Shown here: positions 22,239 to 34,168 of the stretch, one piece after another
How the letters are laid out: each line of letters opens with the position of its first letter
Numbering within the stretch: position 1 is the first letter of the stretch
Assembly (NCBI RefSeq): GCF_002775205.1
Contig: NC_036453.1
Location: forward strand, 30,481,213-30,545,212
Length of the DNA: 64,000 nucleotides
Reading direction: 5' to 3'
DNA from: Xiphophorus maculatus
Taxonomy: Eukaryota; Chordata; Actinopteri; Cyprinodontiformes; Poeciliidae
Translations under genes and position numbers: made by a program
Notes under the pieces: model-generated
The model's database searches: none
The model's input: only the letters and a program-made list of their open reading frames with translations
Told to the model about the DNA's origin: nothing

Positions 22239-22337
22239 GAACTAAAACAAATCTGAACAAGTAACAGTGCTGATGTCTGCAGCGCTGTTGACTGCTCTGA
22301 CAGAACTTGCACAAAACTATACCCTGCATATTTTAAA

Positions 22338-23306
22338 ATGGACCTTTTCAACTCTGCTTTTGGAACAAACACCACTTTTATCCGTCCTCCTTATTTCATC
22401 ATCAGTGGATTTATTGGTTTACCAAACATGAAGTATTACTATGTCTTTCTCTTTTTTGTATTTATAATCTCAGTGCTGGGAAACGTGGCTGTAATGGCTG
22501 TAATCTGTCTGGATCATAACCTCAGAGCTCCAAAGTATGTTGCAGTTTTTAACCTTGCATTTGTGGACCTCTTAGGTAGCTGTGCTCTGGTACCAAAGGT
22601 CCTTGATATCTTTTTGCTTAATCATTATTATGTCCCCTACAATGACTGCTTGGCGTTTCTGTTCTTCTGCTACATTTGCCTTTCAATGCAGGCTCTTAAT
22701 CTGGTTGCTCTCTGCTACGATCGCCTGATGGCCATCATGTTTCCTCTGCACTACCATGTAAAGGTTACTCATAAGATTATGTTTTCCATGCTTACCTTTT
22801 TTTGGCTTTTTGTAATAACTTGTGTTTTAATTGCAATTGGCCTTCTTACAAGACTTTCCTTCTGCAAGTCTTTGGTCATTAACAGCTATTTCTGTGACCA
22901 TGGCCAGTTGTATAAACTTGCTTGCAATGACAATTTTCCTAATTCAGTCATTGGCAATTTATTACCAGTGCTTCTTACGTGGCTCCCTTTTATATTCATT
23001 GTGTCCAGTTACATTTGTATTGGTTGTGTTTTGGCTAAAGTTACCGCAGCTCATGAAAGAGTAAAAACCTTTAAAACCTGCACAGCTCATCTCTCGTTGG
23101 TGGTTATCTACTTCCTCCCGATAATAATCACATTTACTATGAGTTCGAGAATACATCCGAATGCCCGGATCATCAACTTGTCTCTTACTTCTGTTTTTCC
23201 ACCCATGTTGAATCCAATCATTTATGTTTTGCAGACACAAGAAATAAAAGTTTCACTGAAGAAGATATTGAAAATCAGAAGGCAATCCAGAATTACTGGA
23301 AAGTAG
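22338..23306 (+). CDS. Odorant receptor OR-D2
   Basis: Intact single-exon receptor of 322 residues, nearly identical to OR-D until the QTQEI motif of TM7, then with its own C-terminal tail (KVSLKKILKIRRQSRITGK). It carries the same hallmark motifs: NTT near the N terminus, GN in TM1, PKYVAVFNLAF in TM2, CYDRLMAI at TM3, FCDHGQLYKLACND in extracellular loop 2 and FKTCTAHL before TM6. The few residue differences from OR-D (for example YVLAK against CVLAK in TM5) make the two useful for dating the duplication. AATAAA follows the stop within 100 bases. Confidence 0.95.
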   Translation: MDLFNSAFGTNTTFIRPPYFIISGFIGLPNMKYYYVFLFFVFIISVLGNVAVMAVICLDHNLRAPKYVAVFNLAFVDLLGSCALVPKVLDIFLLNHYYVPYNDCLAFLFFCYICLSMQALNLVALCYDRLMAIMFPLHYHVKVTHKIMFSMLTFFWLFVITCVLIAIGLLTRLSFCKSLVINSYFCDHGQLYKLACNDNFPNSVIGNLLPVLLTWLPFIFIVSSYICIGCVLAKVTAAHERVKTFKTCTAHLSLVVIYFLPIIITFTMSSRIHPNARIINLSLTSVFPPMLNPIIYVLQTQEIKVSLKKILKIRRQSRITGK

Positions 23307-25345
23307 GATGTGGTTCAGATTATATTCAAACATTTGTTGTTTTTGTACTGTAAGTCTTTTTCTTCTTGTCGTAATAATAAAAATATTCATTAAAATCTTC
23401 TGTTACATGTTGTGCAGATGGCTCTATTATCTTAAAGAAAAGTTTATGTCATAATATTAGATATATTATTCTATTAATTTCTTACTAAGTATGTCAGTAT
23501 TCTATCATAAATATTTAGGAAGATTAGAGATACTTAATTACTTTCACTAGAACTAAAATCGTGCTGGTTGAAAATAAAAAAATAACTTCTTTCTAAGCAA
23601 AGTGAGAGTATTTTAAATATAAAATGATGACATTAAGATGGTTTAAATGAGGTAAACGGTGTAAGAAAACAAAAAAAAACAAAAAACAAGAAAAACTCAT
23701 GGACTCTTACATCTGTCTTGATATTAAAAAACAAAGACCTAATATATTATGCTGTGATGATAGAATAAATACTGCACAGAGAAGAAAAATAAGTAAAGTA
23801 TCAAACAAGTATTGTGGGGTTTTTTTTGTCAGGTTGTGTCAGTTTTTCTGTCAGTAGCTACAGTTCAGAAAAGACTTAAATACTTATGAAGCCTAATGCA
23901 TAAAGTCAGTTTTATTGCACTGCTAATTGGATTTACTTTGATTAAATCCAATAAATCTAGCTAAGGCACTCCTGGATGGCTGCCACAGGAAATTCAAGGA
24001 TTTCTCAAACATGCATGAATGAATCAAAGCAACACTCCACGTATGTTTTTGATGAGTGAATAACATTTTGATTTTACATAATACTCCCTTTTGAAATTCA
24101 AAGACTATATATAAGGAATATGTAAAAAACCAAACAGTCAGAGCTGCTGAAGCAGTGTGTCGCAATCTGAAAAACCTGCAATAAAAGATTGCAATAAAAA
24201 TGTTCCAGTACTTGTGAATCGGACTTTTCTTCATTAACAGTTGGTTGAAGTGACAGGATTTTTGAGTAATAACAGAATATGACGAGAGAGAGAGAGGATT
24301 AAAGACATACTATGTTATATTAGGAGAAAGGGGCTGAATAGAAAAATTGAAGCCTAAGTTAAAAACCTAGGTTGCAAATTTAAACCATCCTGTTAAATTG
24401 GTACATTATGAATTTATTTTCTTTCCTCAAAAATATAAAAATTGCTTCACTGCAATTTTTATTTTTCAACTTTTCTATGGTATTAAAGTAACTCACCCGT
24501 GTTCATATTTCTGCTCTGAACATCTAATGTAAAGGGTTATATTTTCCAAATGTTCAATAAGTCATTGGTAAATGTCATTTAAAATCATTTACAATAAAGG
24601 ACAATTTGATTAACAAAATGACAGTTTATTTTTGTAAGCTGTTATTTTAAAACACCTGACCTGAAAGTCAAAGAATATAAAGGCTACAGAGACAGTAATG
24701 AAAAAATATTTTTGAGACTGATGTGCACATAAGTTAGAAACATGGCTGAGCCAAGAAAATGATCCAAAAGTTTCAGTGAAGAGTTTTGCACACACAAGAA
24801 AATCACACAAAAAACATAGAAATACTGTAGATGTTCATAGGCATACAGATAGAACCACAGATTGTCAAATTAAAGTTACAGGAACAGTAGTCAAACTCTA
24901 GACTTGCAGCAAAGCCACAGCTTTTATGATATTATGTCCTGCAGGATAAAAAAAATATTTAATTTCAATCTTATGTGAGAATCAAGGCACTTTACCAGAG
25001 TTTGGTAAGGCCTTGGCAAAACATATGTTCATATTTGTACTGCCTTCACTGTATGTTAATTTTTTATACAATAATGTTTTTGAGTATTTCTTACGTTAAT
25101 CAACAAGATGTACCGGTACATAAGTATAATTTCTCTCTTTAAACACAACTCAGAGAACTACCCTTTTTTTGTTTAACAAGGCTAATATTATACGTACCAC
25201 ACAAACTTGTATAAAGAGATTTTCATTATTACACTGAGTGAACTGGGTTTGACGTGGACACACATGGGAAAAGACAGCGGCAAACTGAATTAGACATAAA
25301 GAGAGACGTGAATCGCTGCTCCTCTCTAAAGGCTCCACTTCGTCA
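23307..25345. other. Intergenic DNA with a MITE fragment
   Basis: About 23955-24100 holds a diverged piece of the piggyBac-like MITE described at 2349-2922. The rest is AT-rich with short open frames (up to 103 codons on the minus strand) that overlap the MITE or lack any similarity. No gene supported. Confidence 0.55.
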
Positions 25346-25353
25346 TTTAAAAG
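25346..25353 (+). promoter_or_regulatory. TATA-like box of OR-E
   Basis: TTTAAAAG, 139 bases before the OR-E ATG, close to the spacing in H and J. Positional inference. Confidence 0.35.
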
Positions 25354-25484
25354 CCTGACAGACGAGATCGGGATAACGACTCTAACGTCTCATCTTCTGC
25401 ACAAGGCAGTCCTGCTGTCCAAAGAGGATTCTTCACACTTTAATGAACGTTTAGTAGATTCTGGCACATTGGAGGAGTGTTACA

Positions 25485-26468
25485 ATGGAACTGTTCAACT
25501 CTGCTTTTGGAAAAAATATTACTTTTGTGCGTCCTGCGTATTTTGTAATCAATGGATTTATTGGCTTGCCTAACATGAAGTCCTACTACATCTTTCTTTT
25601 TTTTCTGTATATAATTTCTGTGGTGGGAAACACAGCCGTAATGGCTATAATATATTTAGATCACAATCTAAGAACTCCAAAGTATGTTGCTGTTTTTAAC
25701 CTTGCATTTGTGGACCTGTTAGGCAGCTCTGCTTTGGTACCAAAGGTGATTGACATCTTTCTGTTTAACCATAACATAATTCCCTACAATGATTGCTTGA
25801 CGTTCCTTTTTTTCTGCTACTCTTGCCTTTCAATGCAGTCTTTTAATTTGGTTGCTCTCTCCTACGACCGACTGGTTGCCATCATATTTCCTCTTCACTA
25901 TCAAGTAAAAGTAACCTGCAGATCTATGTTGACTTTGATCACCTCTTTCTGGATCTTTGCTATAGTTGCTGCCTTAATTGCTGTCGGCCTCCTGACAAGA
26001 CTTTCATACTGTAAGTCTTTGGTTATTAACAGCTATTTCTGCGATCACGGTCAGATCTACCGCCTCGCTTGCAATGACAATTTTCCAAATCATGTGATTG
26101 GCCTTTTTTATCCTGTTCTTATTTTTTGGCTGCCGCTTGTTTTTATCCTTTTAAGTTACCTCTATATTAGTTATACTTTAGTAAAAGTGGCAACATTTCA
26201 ACCAGGAATCAAAGCCTTAAAGACCTGTATCGCTCATCTTTCATTAGTGGTTATCTACTTTACCCCCCTGTTAATCACATTTACATTGATGGAAAAAATA
26301 CATCCAAACAACAGAATCATAAACTTGTCTTTGACCTCTGTGCTGCCACCAATGTTGAACCCAATCATTTATGTTCTGCAGACGCATGAAATCAAAGTGT
26401 CAATGAAAAAGTTATTCAAAATATTTTTTAAATCAAAAATAAGAAGTAAAAATTCCACAACAATGTGA
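25485..26468 (+). CDS. Odorant receptor OR-E
   Basis: Intact single-exon receptor of 327 residues in the same subfamily as OR-B and OR-D, outside the 5.5 kb duplication. It has NIT at residue 11, VVGNTA in TM1, PKYVAVFNLAFVDLLG in TM2, SYDRLVAIIFPLHY after TM3, FCDHGQIYRLACND in extracellular loop 2 and PMLNPIIYVLQTHEI in TM7. Before TM6 the usual FKTC motif reads LKTCIAHL. The tail is lysine-rich and longer than in D. It has no near-identical partner in the window, so it seems to have escaped recent duplication or conversion. AATAAA lies at 26823-26828. Confidence 0.95.
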   Translation: MELFNSAFGKNITFVRPAYFVINGFIGLPNMKSYYIFLFFLYIISVVGNTAVMAIIYLDHNLRTPKYVAVFNLAFVDLLGSSALVPKVIDIFLFNHNIIPYNDCLTFLFFCYSCLSMQSFNLVALSYDRLVAIIFPLHYQVKVTCRSMLTLITSFWIFAIVAALIAVGLLTRLSYCKSLVINSYFCDHGQIYRLACNDNFPNHVIGLFYPVLIFWLPLVFILLSYLYISYTLVKVATFQPGIKALKTCIAHLSLVVIYFTPLLITFTLMEKIHPNNRIINLSLTSVLPPMLNPIIYVLQTHEIKVSMKKLFKIFFKSKIRSKNSTTM

Positions 26469-27854
26469 CTTGACTGTAAAAAAAACATAGTACTCTTCTG
26501 TGTTTAAAAATGTTTCTCAATAAGTTTGCTTAAAATTGTCATTTTAAACTATGGTCGTTTTTAATTGTTTAATTTCAACAATTATGTCATATTTTCCTAC
26601 TAACCTACTTCATTTTTTCCTTTTTAGAAATGATCAAGAAAACTATAAATGTTGTAAAAGAAATACGTTTCCACTAAACTGGTGACCTATTTATCTTATA
26701 AAGAGATACAGTAGAATAGCAAAATTATAATTTAATCAAATGTGGATTGTTGTGTTACGAGTCATATGACTTGTATTATATTGATTGTGTGTTTTTCTAC
26801 ACTAGGCAGAATGTGTTCAAACAATAAAGACATAAGCATTTCTTGTTAAGTTATGATTGCCTTTTATTTCCAACAACAAACATGGCTTCCGTTGCATTTG
26901 ATAAATTTGGTTGTTTTAATGTGGGCTTCATGGTGGCTCTTGTTGTCATGGTAACCTCATAGAGAAGGTTCTGGGTTTGAATCCTGGCTTTGGTTCTTTT
27001 TTCACAGCTTCTCTTCAAGTTCCTGTGCTGTACAAAACCATGCAGGTTTATTAGTTTACTTCAGAGACTAAAATTTGTCTTTTGTCTAAAGAGACATTTT
27101 GAACAAGACCAAAAAGTAGGATTCTAGGCGAGAAAGAGTTTGAGGCCCAGGGGTTTCCAATGACTTAGACTTCAGAAGTTCTAATTTAAGTTATTGATTA
27201 ATATTTTATCAGTTTGTAAATGGGTAGTTGTATCAAAACACCTGCCGAAACTGGGCCTTTGAGGACATTCTTGATCTTGACATGAAAATGAGTTTTGTTC
27301 TCAACTAAACATTGAGCTTGAAACTGATAAAATGTTTCCCATCCATCTTAGGATAGTTGATAAGAAATGTAGATTGTGCTATTTCTTCCAGATTGTTTGC
27401 ATTTTACATTATAAAATCAAACATTAAAACACATGGAAAAACCAAGTCAGATATAATTTGCTCAGGGAAGCATGATCTTTCTAGGTAAACTCACCTATAT
27501 TGAGAAGAGAAACTGCAGTTTGAGTCAACCTCAGAATTTAGATGGAAATTAAGTTATTGTCTGATTAATAGTGAAGGATTTTTATCTAGAGCAGAGATCC
27601 ATCTGTCTGTCTTTTTATTCTGTGACTGAATAAAAATATATTTTTTGAAAAAGTACCTCTAGACTACATTTATTGAGAAATGACATTATATAAATAAACT
27701 GAATTTAATTTAATTATTATTCAGAACATTTTGTTGAGCCATTGATAATTCAGTATTATGGCAAAAGTGATAAACAGTTTTTGTTGCTTGAAGTCATCAT
27801 TGCATATAAACCATTAGATAACATGACAGCGTGTAAATGAAAGGAGGAGGGATG
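26469..27854. other. Intergenic DNA between array I and array II
   Basis: This marks the change from the B/C/D/E subfamily to the F/H/J subfamily. Besides the old SINE head at 26922-27045 I see no gene or element. Confidence 0.55.
26922..27045 (+). mobile_element. Old, diverged SINE head
   Basis: The sequence begins GGGCTTCATGGTGGCTCTTG and carries a B box-like GGTTTGAATCC, aligning with the tRNA-derived head of the SINE at 14754-15109 but with many changes. It is not a tRNA gene: no acceptor stem or anticodon arm forms. Confidence 0.5.
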
Positions 27855-27861
27855 TATAAAT
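27855..27861 (+). promoter_or_regulatory. TATA-like box of OR-F
   Basis: TATAAAT, 174 bases before the presumed ATG. The OR-F upstream region is unlike that of the H genes even though the coding regions are nearly identical. Confidence 0.3.
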
Positions 27862-28028
27862 GAAGTCACTACTGCAGTGCAGTTCAATGGAGAGCAATGT
27901 ACAGCTGCCGTCCTGCGGTGTGAATTAGGTTACAACGCCTTGTGTTATGCAGCTGTGGCAGTCTTTATGAAGTTGTCTGTTTTGTGATTTCATCTTTTCA
28001 TATCCTGTCAATTTTGATAGACTTGATA

Positions 28029-29009
28029 ATGTATAGAGAGACTCTGCTTACCTCCATATTTAACTCCACATTTGTTCGACCTGCAGAGTTTTATCTTGGT
28101 GGGTTTTACAACATCCCTCATGTTAAATATTACTATGTATTCTTGTGCTTTGTGTACATCATGACTGTCCTTGGCAATGGTTTCCTTCTCTCTGTTATCT
28201 ACCTGGTGAAGACTCTACATAGTCCTAAATATATAATAGTTTTCAACTTGGCTTTCACAGATCTATGTGGGAGCACTGCTCTCATCCCAAAACTCTTGGA
28301 CACATTTTTGTTTAACAGAAGATACATTGTTTATGAAGCCTGTTTAGCTCACATGTTCTTTGTTTTATTATTCGCAGGGATACAGTCATGGACGCTTGTC
28401 ACAATGGCATATGACAGATTAATAGCAATTTGCTTCCCATTAAGGTATCACAGCATTATAACTACAAAAGCTGTTGTTGTAATCCTGCTGTGTTGTTGGA
28501 TGTTTATGGTTGGCATCATGGCAACTTTGGCTGGTTTTATTAATCGCCTCTCGTTCTGTTCATCTATAGAGATTAAAAGCTTCTTCTGTGATCATGGACC
28601 AATATATCAGCTGGCCTGTAATGATAAATCTTACAGTTACATATTGGCTACTATTGCTCTTATTGTGGTGATGTGCATTCCCCTCATTCTGATATTTAGC
28701 TCTTATGTTTGCATTGCCATCGCTTTGTCCAGGACTATTTCAAGAGAGGAAAGACTCAGAGCTTTAGAAACATGTACTTCTCACCTGATTCTTGTTGCCA
28801 TATTTTTTCTTCCATTTGTGGGCACCAATGTAGCTGTACTGACTTCCTACATTCATCCAAATGCCAGAATAATAAATTCAACTTTGACATTCACAATTCC
28901 CTCGCTGCTCAATCCTATTATTTACTCTTTGAAGACAGAAGAAGTGAGGAATGCCACTAAGAAACTTTGCAGAAGAGCTAAAATGAACAAAACAGCCATT
29001 AAATTATGA
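28029..29009 (+). CDS. Odorant receptor OR-F
   Basis: Intact single-exon receptor of 326 residues in the array II subfamily. It starts MYRETLLTSIFNSTF with a glycosylation site NST at residue 12; the open frame extends 29 codons upstream, but from a GTG, and the H genes start at the same ATG. Motifs: VLGNGF in TM1, PKYIIVFNLAFTDLCG in TM2, TMAYDRLIAICFPLRY after TM3, FCDHGPIYQLACND in extracellular loop 2, LETCTSHL before TM6, and LLNPIIYSLKTEEV in TM7. The body is almost identical to H1-H3, but the tail (RRAKMNKTAIKL) and 3' flank differ. It is the only complete member of the F type; fragments of its 3' end recur at 41851 and 55325. Confidence 0.95.
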   Translation: MYRETLLTSIFNSTFVRPAEFYLGGFYNIPHVKYYYVFLCFVYIMTVLGNGFLLSVIYLVKTLHSPKYIIVFNLAFTDLCGSTALIPKLLDTFLFNRRYIVYEACLAHMFFVLLFAGIQSWTLVTMAYDRLIAICFPLRYHSIITTKAVVVILLCCWMFMVGIMATLAGFINRLSFCSSIEIKSFFCDHGPIYQLACNDKSYSYILATIALIVVMCIPLILIFSSYVCIAIALSRTISREERLRALETCTSHLILVAIFFLPFVGTNVAVLTSYIHPNARIINSTLTFTIPSLLNPIIYSLKTEEVRNATKKLCRRAKMNKTAIKL

Positions 29010-30769
29010 CTGTGACATTACTTGTCTGTAGTTATTCTTTTATAATTCTATATGATGCTATTAATTGATGTTTTTTGAATGACAAACAAAACTACCTTCT
29101 GTTTGGTACTTTGTGTATTTCTTACTTTTTATATAATAGCTGTGAATGTGTTGTTATTCTCTTGAGTAATTGATAAGTGACTGAAATTATGCAAGACTTT
29201 TCTAATCATACTTTACACTCAAAAGCTGTTGAACTGAATTCACACCAATAAATAGGCATGTGACTTATGTGAAACAACAACTACACTGTAAAATAAACAT
29301 CTCTAATTTACTGTATGATACCAGCAGCTGTATAAATACGGTAAAATTCCTGTAACCACAGAATTTTACTGTGAAATTACGGAGTTTTTTGTGAAAACAG
29401 CTTTCGGTAGTGTACTGTAAATTAAGGACATCATTTTTTTTTTTTTTTTACAATACACAGCAAATTAAAGGTATCTTTGCAAATGAGGAAAGTTTTTTTC
29501 CTCAATCAACTCCTGAAAATAACAGCAGTTTACAGATAGTGATTGTGTGTAAACATGGCATAAGAATCTAAACTAGGGTTAAACAATTAATAACAAAATC
29601 ATTCTTATGTCAATATCACTATACGCAGTAACAATAGATAGATTCCAGCTCCTAGATCCAGGCCGTCTGTCGCCATCTTGATTGTACGGAAGCAGCTTTT
29701 GACTTCATTGATTGAAACAATATCCAAAGCAATGGTTGGATTGAGGTTGGAGAAAATATCTTTTGGAGTACTGGTCAACTTTATGCAACAACACATATGG
29801 ACAGTTCTCATCGTCATAACCAATCACAGCATCATCCTCAATGTATGGCTATTGGCAAACACAGAAAAGCCTCAAAAATGAATTTAAGCCTCTGTAATGC
29901 TGCTCATAATACTGTTCATATCGTGATATTTACCAAATTTGCATTTTGGAAATTGTCCTTATGTCATTCACAGCATTTTATCATACATCATCATACTCAA
30001 TACATCTATCATACACATCATGCCTAATCTAAATCTCTATGCAAAGTCCAGAACACAACAACCAAAAAGGATAAACTGCAGAAATATTTGAACAACCCAA
30101 AATGAACGAAATACAAAGAACCAGAGATTGAGAAATTGCCTAAATGCAGCTTGACTAAAGATTCTCAACTAAATCTACTGGAAAATCATTGTCTCCTAAA
30201 AAAATGTTAAGTTATGTTGCTGATTTTTGCCCAGGACCTTCTTACAAATGACATCTAGTTCTCAACAGGGTTTTATCTGGTTAAGTAAAGGAAAAGAAAA
30301 GAAAAGGAAACAAAAGAAAGGAGAAGAAAACAAAAGAAAAGAAAGTATACCTCACTGTGGATTCTAGAGAGTTTGAATAAAGTGTAATTTAACTTTTCAT
30401 CCTATTGTGCAAACTGGCATACTGAGATCTTTCCCAGTATGCCATGAAACTTTCCAGTTTCATGTAGAATTTGCATGAATTATCAAGTTGATAATTGAAA
30501 AGAAATATTGACTTTCTGATTGGTGATTAAAAATCAAGTATTTTGTGAAATAAACATGGATTCCTTTTTACAGAAGTGAAATAGGCCCAAGTGATTTAAA
30601 GGCAACAAACAGAAATAATAACCAATGCTGTGATTAATGTATTGATTCATGTGTTGATTAAATAAAGATTGAATGTTGATTGCTTTGCTTGTAATAAAAT
30701 GAAAAGTGATTATAAATGTATTAGATGTGACAATACTGTGAGGCCTTTAGCCTTTGTATTATCAGTAAC
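29010..30769. other. F-to-H spacer with a small MITE
   Basis: Present in three copies (here, 41963 and 55546 onward). A MITE-like piece with TACACTGTAAAA and a TTTTTTACA end occupies about 29282-29462. Short overlapping frames at 29605-29881 stay open in all three copies but look non-coding. A purine-rich A/G tract lies near 30286-30345. Confidence 0.6.
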
Positions 30770-31169
30770 CAGAGGTGGGGACTCGAGTCACATGACTTGG
30801 ACTCGAGTCAGACTCGAGTCGTTAAAATTACGACTTGAGACTTGACTTGAAAAAATGCTCAAAGACTCAGACTTGACTTTGACTTTCATGCCATTGACTT
30901 GGGACTTGACTCGACTTGAAGCTGTTTACTTGAAAAGACTTGATATTTTTTACTCAAAGTCTTAAAATTTAAAACACATTATTTATAAAGTGGCATCATT
31001 AATTAATTTCACTCATTCCGTATCAATATGCGCAGACCGTCACTATGGTTTTCCTCTCTCCTTATGTATGTATGTGTACGTAGCTGCAACACAACCAATC
31101 AAATTAACAGGATTTGGACGTTTAAAAAAACGCGGCAAAGCTGCAGAGCTCAGTGTCAAGAAAACTGGC

Positions 31170-32830
31170 ATGGGGTTGTGAGATCTTTCCAGGTACACGC
31201 AGAAAAGGTGCATAAAGGCCTGAGAGAAGTAAAGCAATCTTGTGATTTGATTAAAATAATAATTAAGTTGAATATGTATGAATACAATTGGTAAAAAGTA
31301 TAATAAGTAATCACTAAATAACTTTCTGAAATGTAATTCTGAGTAATGATCTGTAATGGTAACAACAATGTGTATTATGTTTGATGATTTATAATAAGTG
31401 AGAAATGTGATTAATTCTTAATGAATATCAAAGTTGTGATGATTTGAAATTGATTCAAAAGGTTTTGATACAAGTTGAATGTGGTTAATGATTTGTAACA
31501 AATAATAGTGAGTTATAGAAAAGAGAGGAATTTGTAACGTTAAAGTCAGCATGATGGATGAGGTCCTGTGGTCAGGATATGTCGCAAGAAGTTCTGAACA
31601 GATGGCCAGGAAGTGCATGATGGGTGGTGCTGTGAGTTTCGCTAGGATCAACGGGTTGGGGAAAGATGGGACTTTCCACAAGACTCAGCGAAACAGGTTA
31701 CGGACCGGCGGGGCTTTCCACGAGACTCAGCAGATGTTCAGAAAGTCACGTAGACCAAGCTCCCCATACACACATATGGGCGTAAAAAGTATAAAAGGAG
31801 ACTGAAAAGAGGAAGCAACTGTTCTTAGTCCGCGGCGCTGGAGACGAGTCAACATGGAGAAGCAGATTGAGGAACAGCATAGGACCGCACTTCGGAACCA
31901 CGGGGAAGTTGAGACTTCGCGCCTCTAAGAAGGGACAAGATCCTACCGCCCCAGCCCCAGTTCCTGATTCGACCGTCGGTCCTGCCTCAACCCAACGATC
32001 TCAAACTCTGCAACAGACTTGGAGAAAAGACAAAGGTCCCTGAGGGATAAAGAGCTGGGTTTTCGAAGGTTTTGGACCCGTTCTGCTTTGCTTCCATTCT
32101 AAGGAGGATTTTTCCACACAAGGACAAAGACTCTGACCAAGGATTCTGGATGTTCCTGTTGCTAAGATCCACCATCACCTGGGTGTGAGTTGAATCTGCT
32201 ACCTAGAAGTTTATCTCAGAACTTGCGACATAGGTTAGGGAAAAGAGACAGGATAGTATGGTTATACATGTTGATTTTATTATACTGCTCTTGAATTATA
32301 TACAATTAATTACTGATTTGTATGTCACATATCCCTGCTTAAGCTTGCTTAATAAATTTAAACTATAAAATTCTAATGAGGTTGGTGGACATTGGAATTA
32401 ATTGAGTCATTTAATTATTTTTCAGTTCTTTTAATTGGGGTAAAACTAATGTACATGATTCTAGTGAATAGGTGGTTTCATAATTTCCTTTAGTGAGTGT
32501 AAATAATGACCCTGGGACTTATATCCAAGTCACTAAAATTAATCTAGCCGGTTCCAAGAGCGAGTTATATTTTAGGAGGCGAGCTACCGTTAACAGAAGC
32601 GGTTATTGGAATTATGCAGCTGCGAGGGCTACTCAGCTGATTGTTCCTTAACTGTAAAGGGTCGTAGCTTCTGGATTGGAGGTAGTTAGAGCTAGACGAA
32701 TCGCTTTCGCCACCAGTTTGAATAGATTATCTCTTATAGATCTCTTTTAGGGTAATACCCAGGTCTTAGAGATTTTCCGGACCTGTTAGACAGAGAACTG
32801 GTCAGTAGTCAGCCCGGGAGAGTTGTGAGG
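31170..32830 (+). mobile_element. LTR-like insert within the hAT element
   Basis: Unrelated to the hAT ends, this block looks like a solitary long terminal repeat: TATAAAAGG at 31790-31798, a GC-richer stretch after it and AATAAA near 32351. Boundaries are approximate; a start of TGTGAG type near 31177 is possible and no sure target duplication was found. Treated as a retroviral-type fossil with no internal genes. It could instead be another repeat class. Confidence 0.35.
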
Positions 32831-32898
32831 AGTGGGCGGGGCTGGCTATTGCGCAATAACAGACATCAGGGAACGAAATACGAAATAACCGCTCGAAT

Positions 32899-33050
32899 AT
32901 GCTTCCGCGAGTAATTTCTTTTGGCTACGTAGGTTGTGAACTTTCTACTAAAAAACGAACTGCAACTTGTAAAACATGCAAGAAGAGAATATCGGATGGA
33001 GATGCCACGACGTCCAACTTTGTCCGGCATTTGAAGTTTCACAAAGATCG
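32899..33050 (+). other. BED zinc-finger exon of the hAT element
   Basis: From the ATG at 32899 the frame runs 50 codons and stops being exon at a good splice donor (CG|GTAGGT at 33051). The encoded peptide holds TCKTCKKRISDGDATTSNF followed by VRHLKFH, that is C-x2-C ... H-x4-H, the BED finger found at the N terminus of hAT transposases and of domesticated ZBED proteins. No downstream transposase exon is visible before the right end. Confidence 0.65.
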
Positions 33051-34026
33051 GTAGGTGGCGCTTTTCTTTTGCTGTAAGATAGTTGACTTTAGCTAACTTC
33101 GTGTTAGCATGTGTACTCCAGGTTAAATTGGTGATTATTTACCATAAATCCGGTTCTTCAAATGCCTCCACAAATAATGTGCACCGTGTTAGCTCAGGAA
33201 GCCGGTGGATAGTGAACGGGGCTCCGGAACAGAAAGCAGAAAGTCTCTCTGTCCCATCATGATGATGAGCTGGGTCTAGTATCATCTAAGGATGGTTGGT
33301 GTATTTGAAGACATCTACGTTGGGAAATTATATTGACAATATATTGTTTTGACAGGTCAGAGAAAAGAGGAAAAAAAACTGCTGTTATGGTTCTTTGTAT
33401 TGTGCTGTGGAAATGTCAGCACTGGGCAATAAAGTGGTCCAATTTAAAAATGTTTTTTATACTTTGTGTTCAGCTACACATGTTCTATCATTTGAGATAA
33501 ATACATATTTTAAAACGAACAAATGGTCTATTATTTGAATTTTATGTATAATTGCAAATTATAAAAAAAAAATAAAATAAAAACGACTCGAAATGACTTG
33601 AAATTAAAAGTTCCTGACTTGAGACTTGACTCGACTTTTGCCTGTCTTTACTTGAGTCTTGACTCGGACTTGAGGACAAAGACTTGAGACTTGCAACACA
33701 GTGACTTGGTCACACCTCTGCCAGTAACTAGTAACAGTAACTTGAGCAAAAGCAAAAGGGACTAGAGAGACTTATCACTTTTCTAGTTTTTAAAACTTTC
33801 TTTCAATGACTTCAGTGTGAAGAACGCAGATGCAAAAACCTGATAAGTCAAAAACATGCACAAGTTAAGTTTTCTTTAATGGATTATGGGTAATTATATC
33901 TTAGTTGTCCAATATGAACGTTATTTTTGCAGATGATATTTAGAATTATGGTAACAGTAAGGAGCTTTTTATGAGTGACAGAAACCAGTGAGTCACACTG
34001 ATGTATGATAATCACAGGAGAAAAGA

Positions 34027-34034
34027 TATAAAAG
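34027..34034 (+). promoter_or_regulatory. TATA box of OR-H1
   Basis: TATAAAAG, 142 bases before the ATG. Conserved at the same distance before H2 and H3, within a longer nearly identical upstream region. Confidence 0.5.
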
Positions 34035-34168
34035 GAAAGGTAACCCTGCAACAGACCAGAGAGCAGCACACTCATCCTATTCTCTGGTGTGCTGGGTGAG
34101 AGCAACTTCTTTCAAGCTACTCTGTCGTTCTTGATTATGTTTTTGAGCCTTGTAAATGTGTAATAGTG

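Larger units (their letters stand above)
18617..23247 (+). repeat. Array I tandem duplication, copy 2
   Basis: Sister of 13087-17469. It keeps full OR-C2 and OR-D2. The end at 23247 lies inside the last coding stretch of OR-D2 (QTQEI), where OR-D switches to OR-B-like sequence. Confidence 0.9.
30770..33720. mobile_element. hAT-type transposon, non-autonomous
   Basis: The ends read CAGAGGTGGGGACTCGAGTC and, reverse-complemented, CAGAGGTGTGACCAAGTCAC. An 8-base target duplication flanks it: TCAGTAAC (30762-30769) and CCAGTAAC (33721-33728, one change). The empty site TCAGTAACTAGTAA is preserved in copies 2 and 3 (near 43715 and 57300), which proves the boundaries. Near both ends the sequence is rich in repeats of the type GACTTGA/GACTCG. 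One coding exon with a BED zinc finger remains (32899-33050); the catalytic part of a hAT transposase is missing. An LTR-like block lies inside. Confidence 0.85.

Noticed and set aside
29605-29881. Overlapping 67- and 72-codon frames on both strands, kept open in three copies (also near 42561 and 56152)
   Set aside because: The copies are recent duplicates with near-identical DNA, so openness carries little information. No similarity or coding signal is visible.
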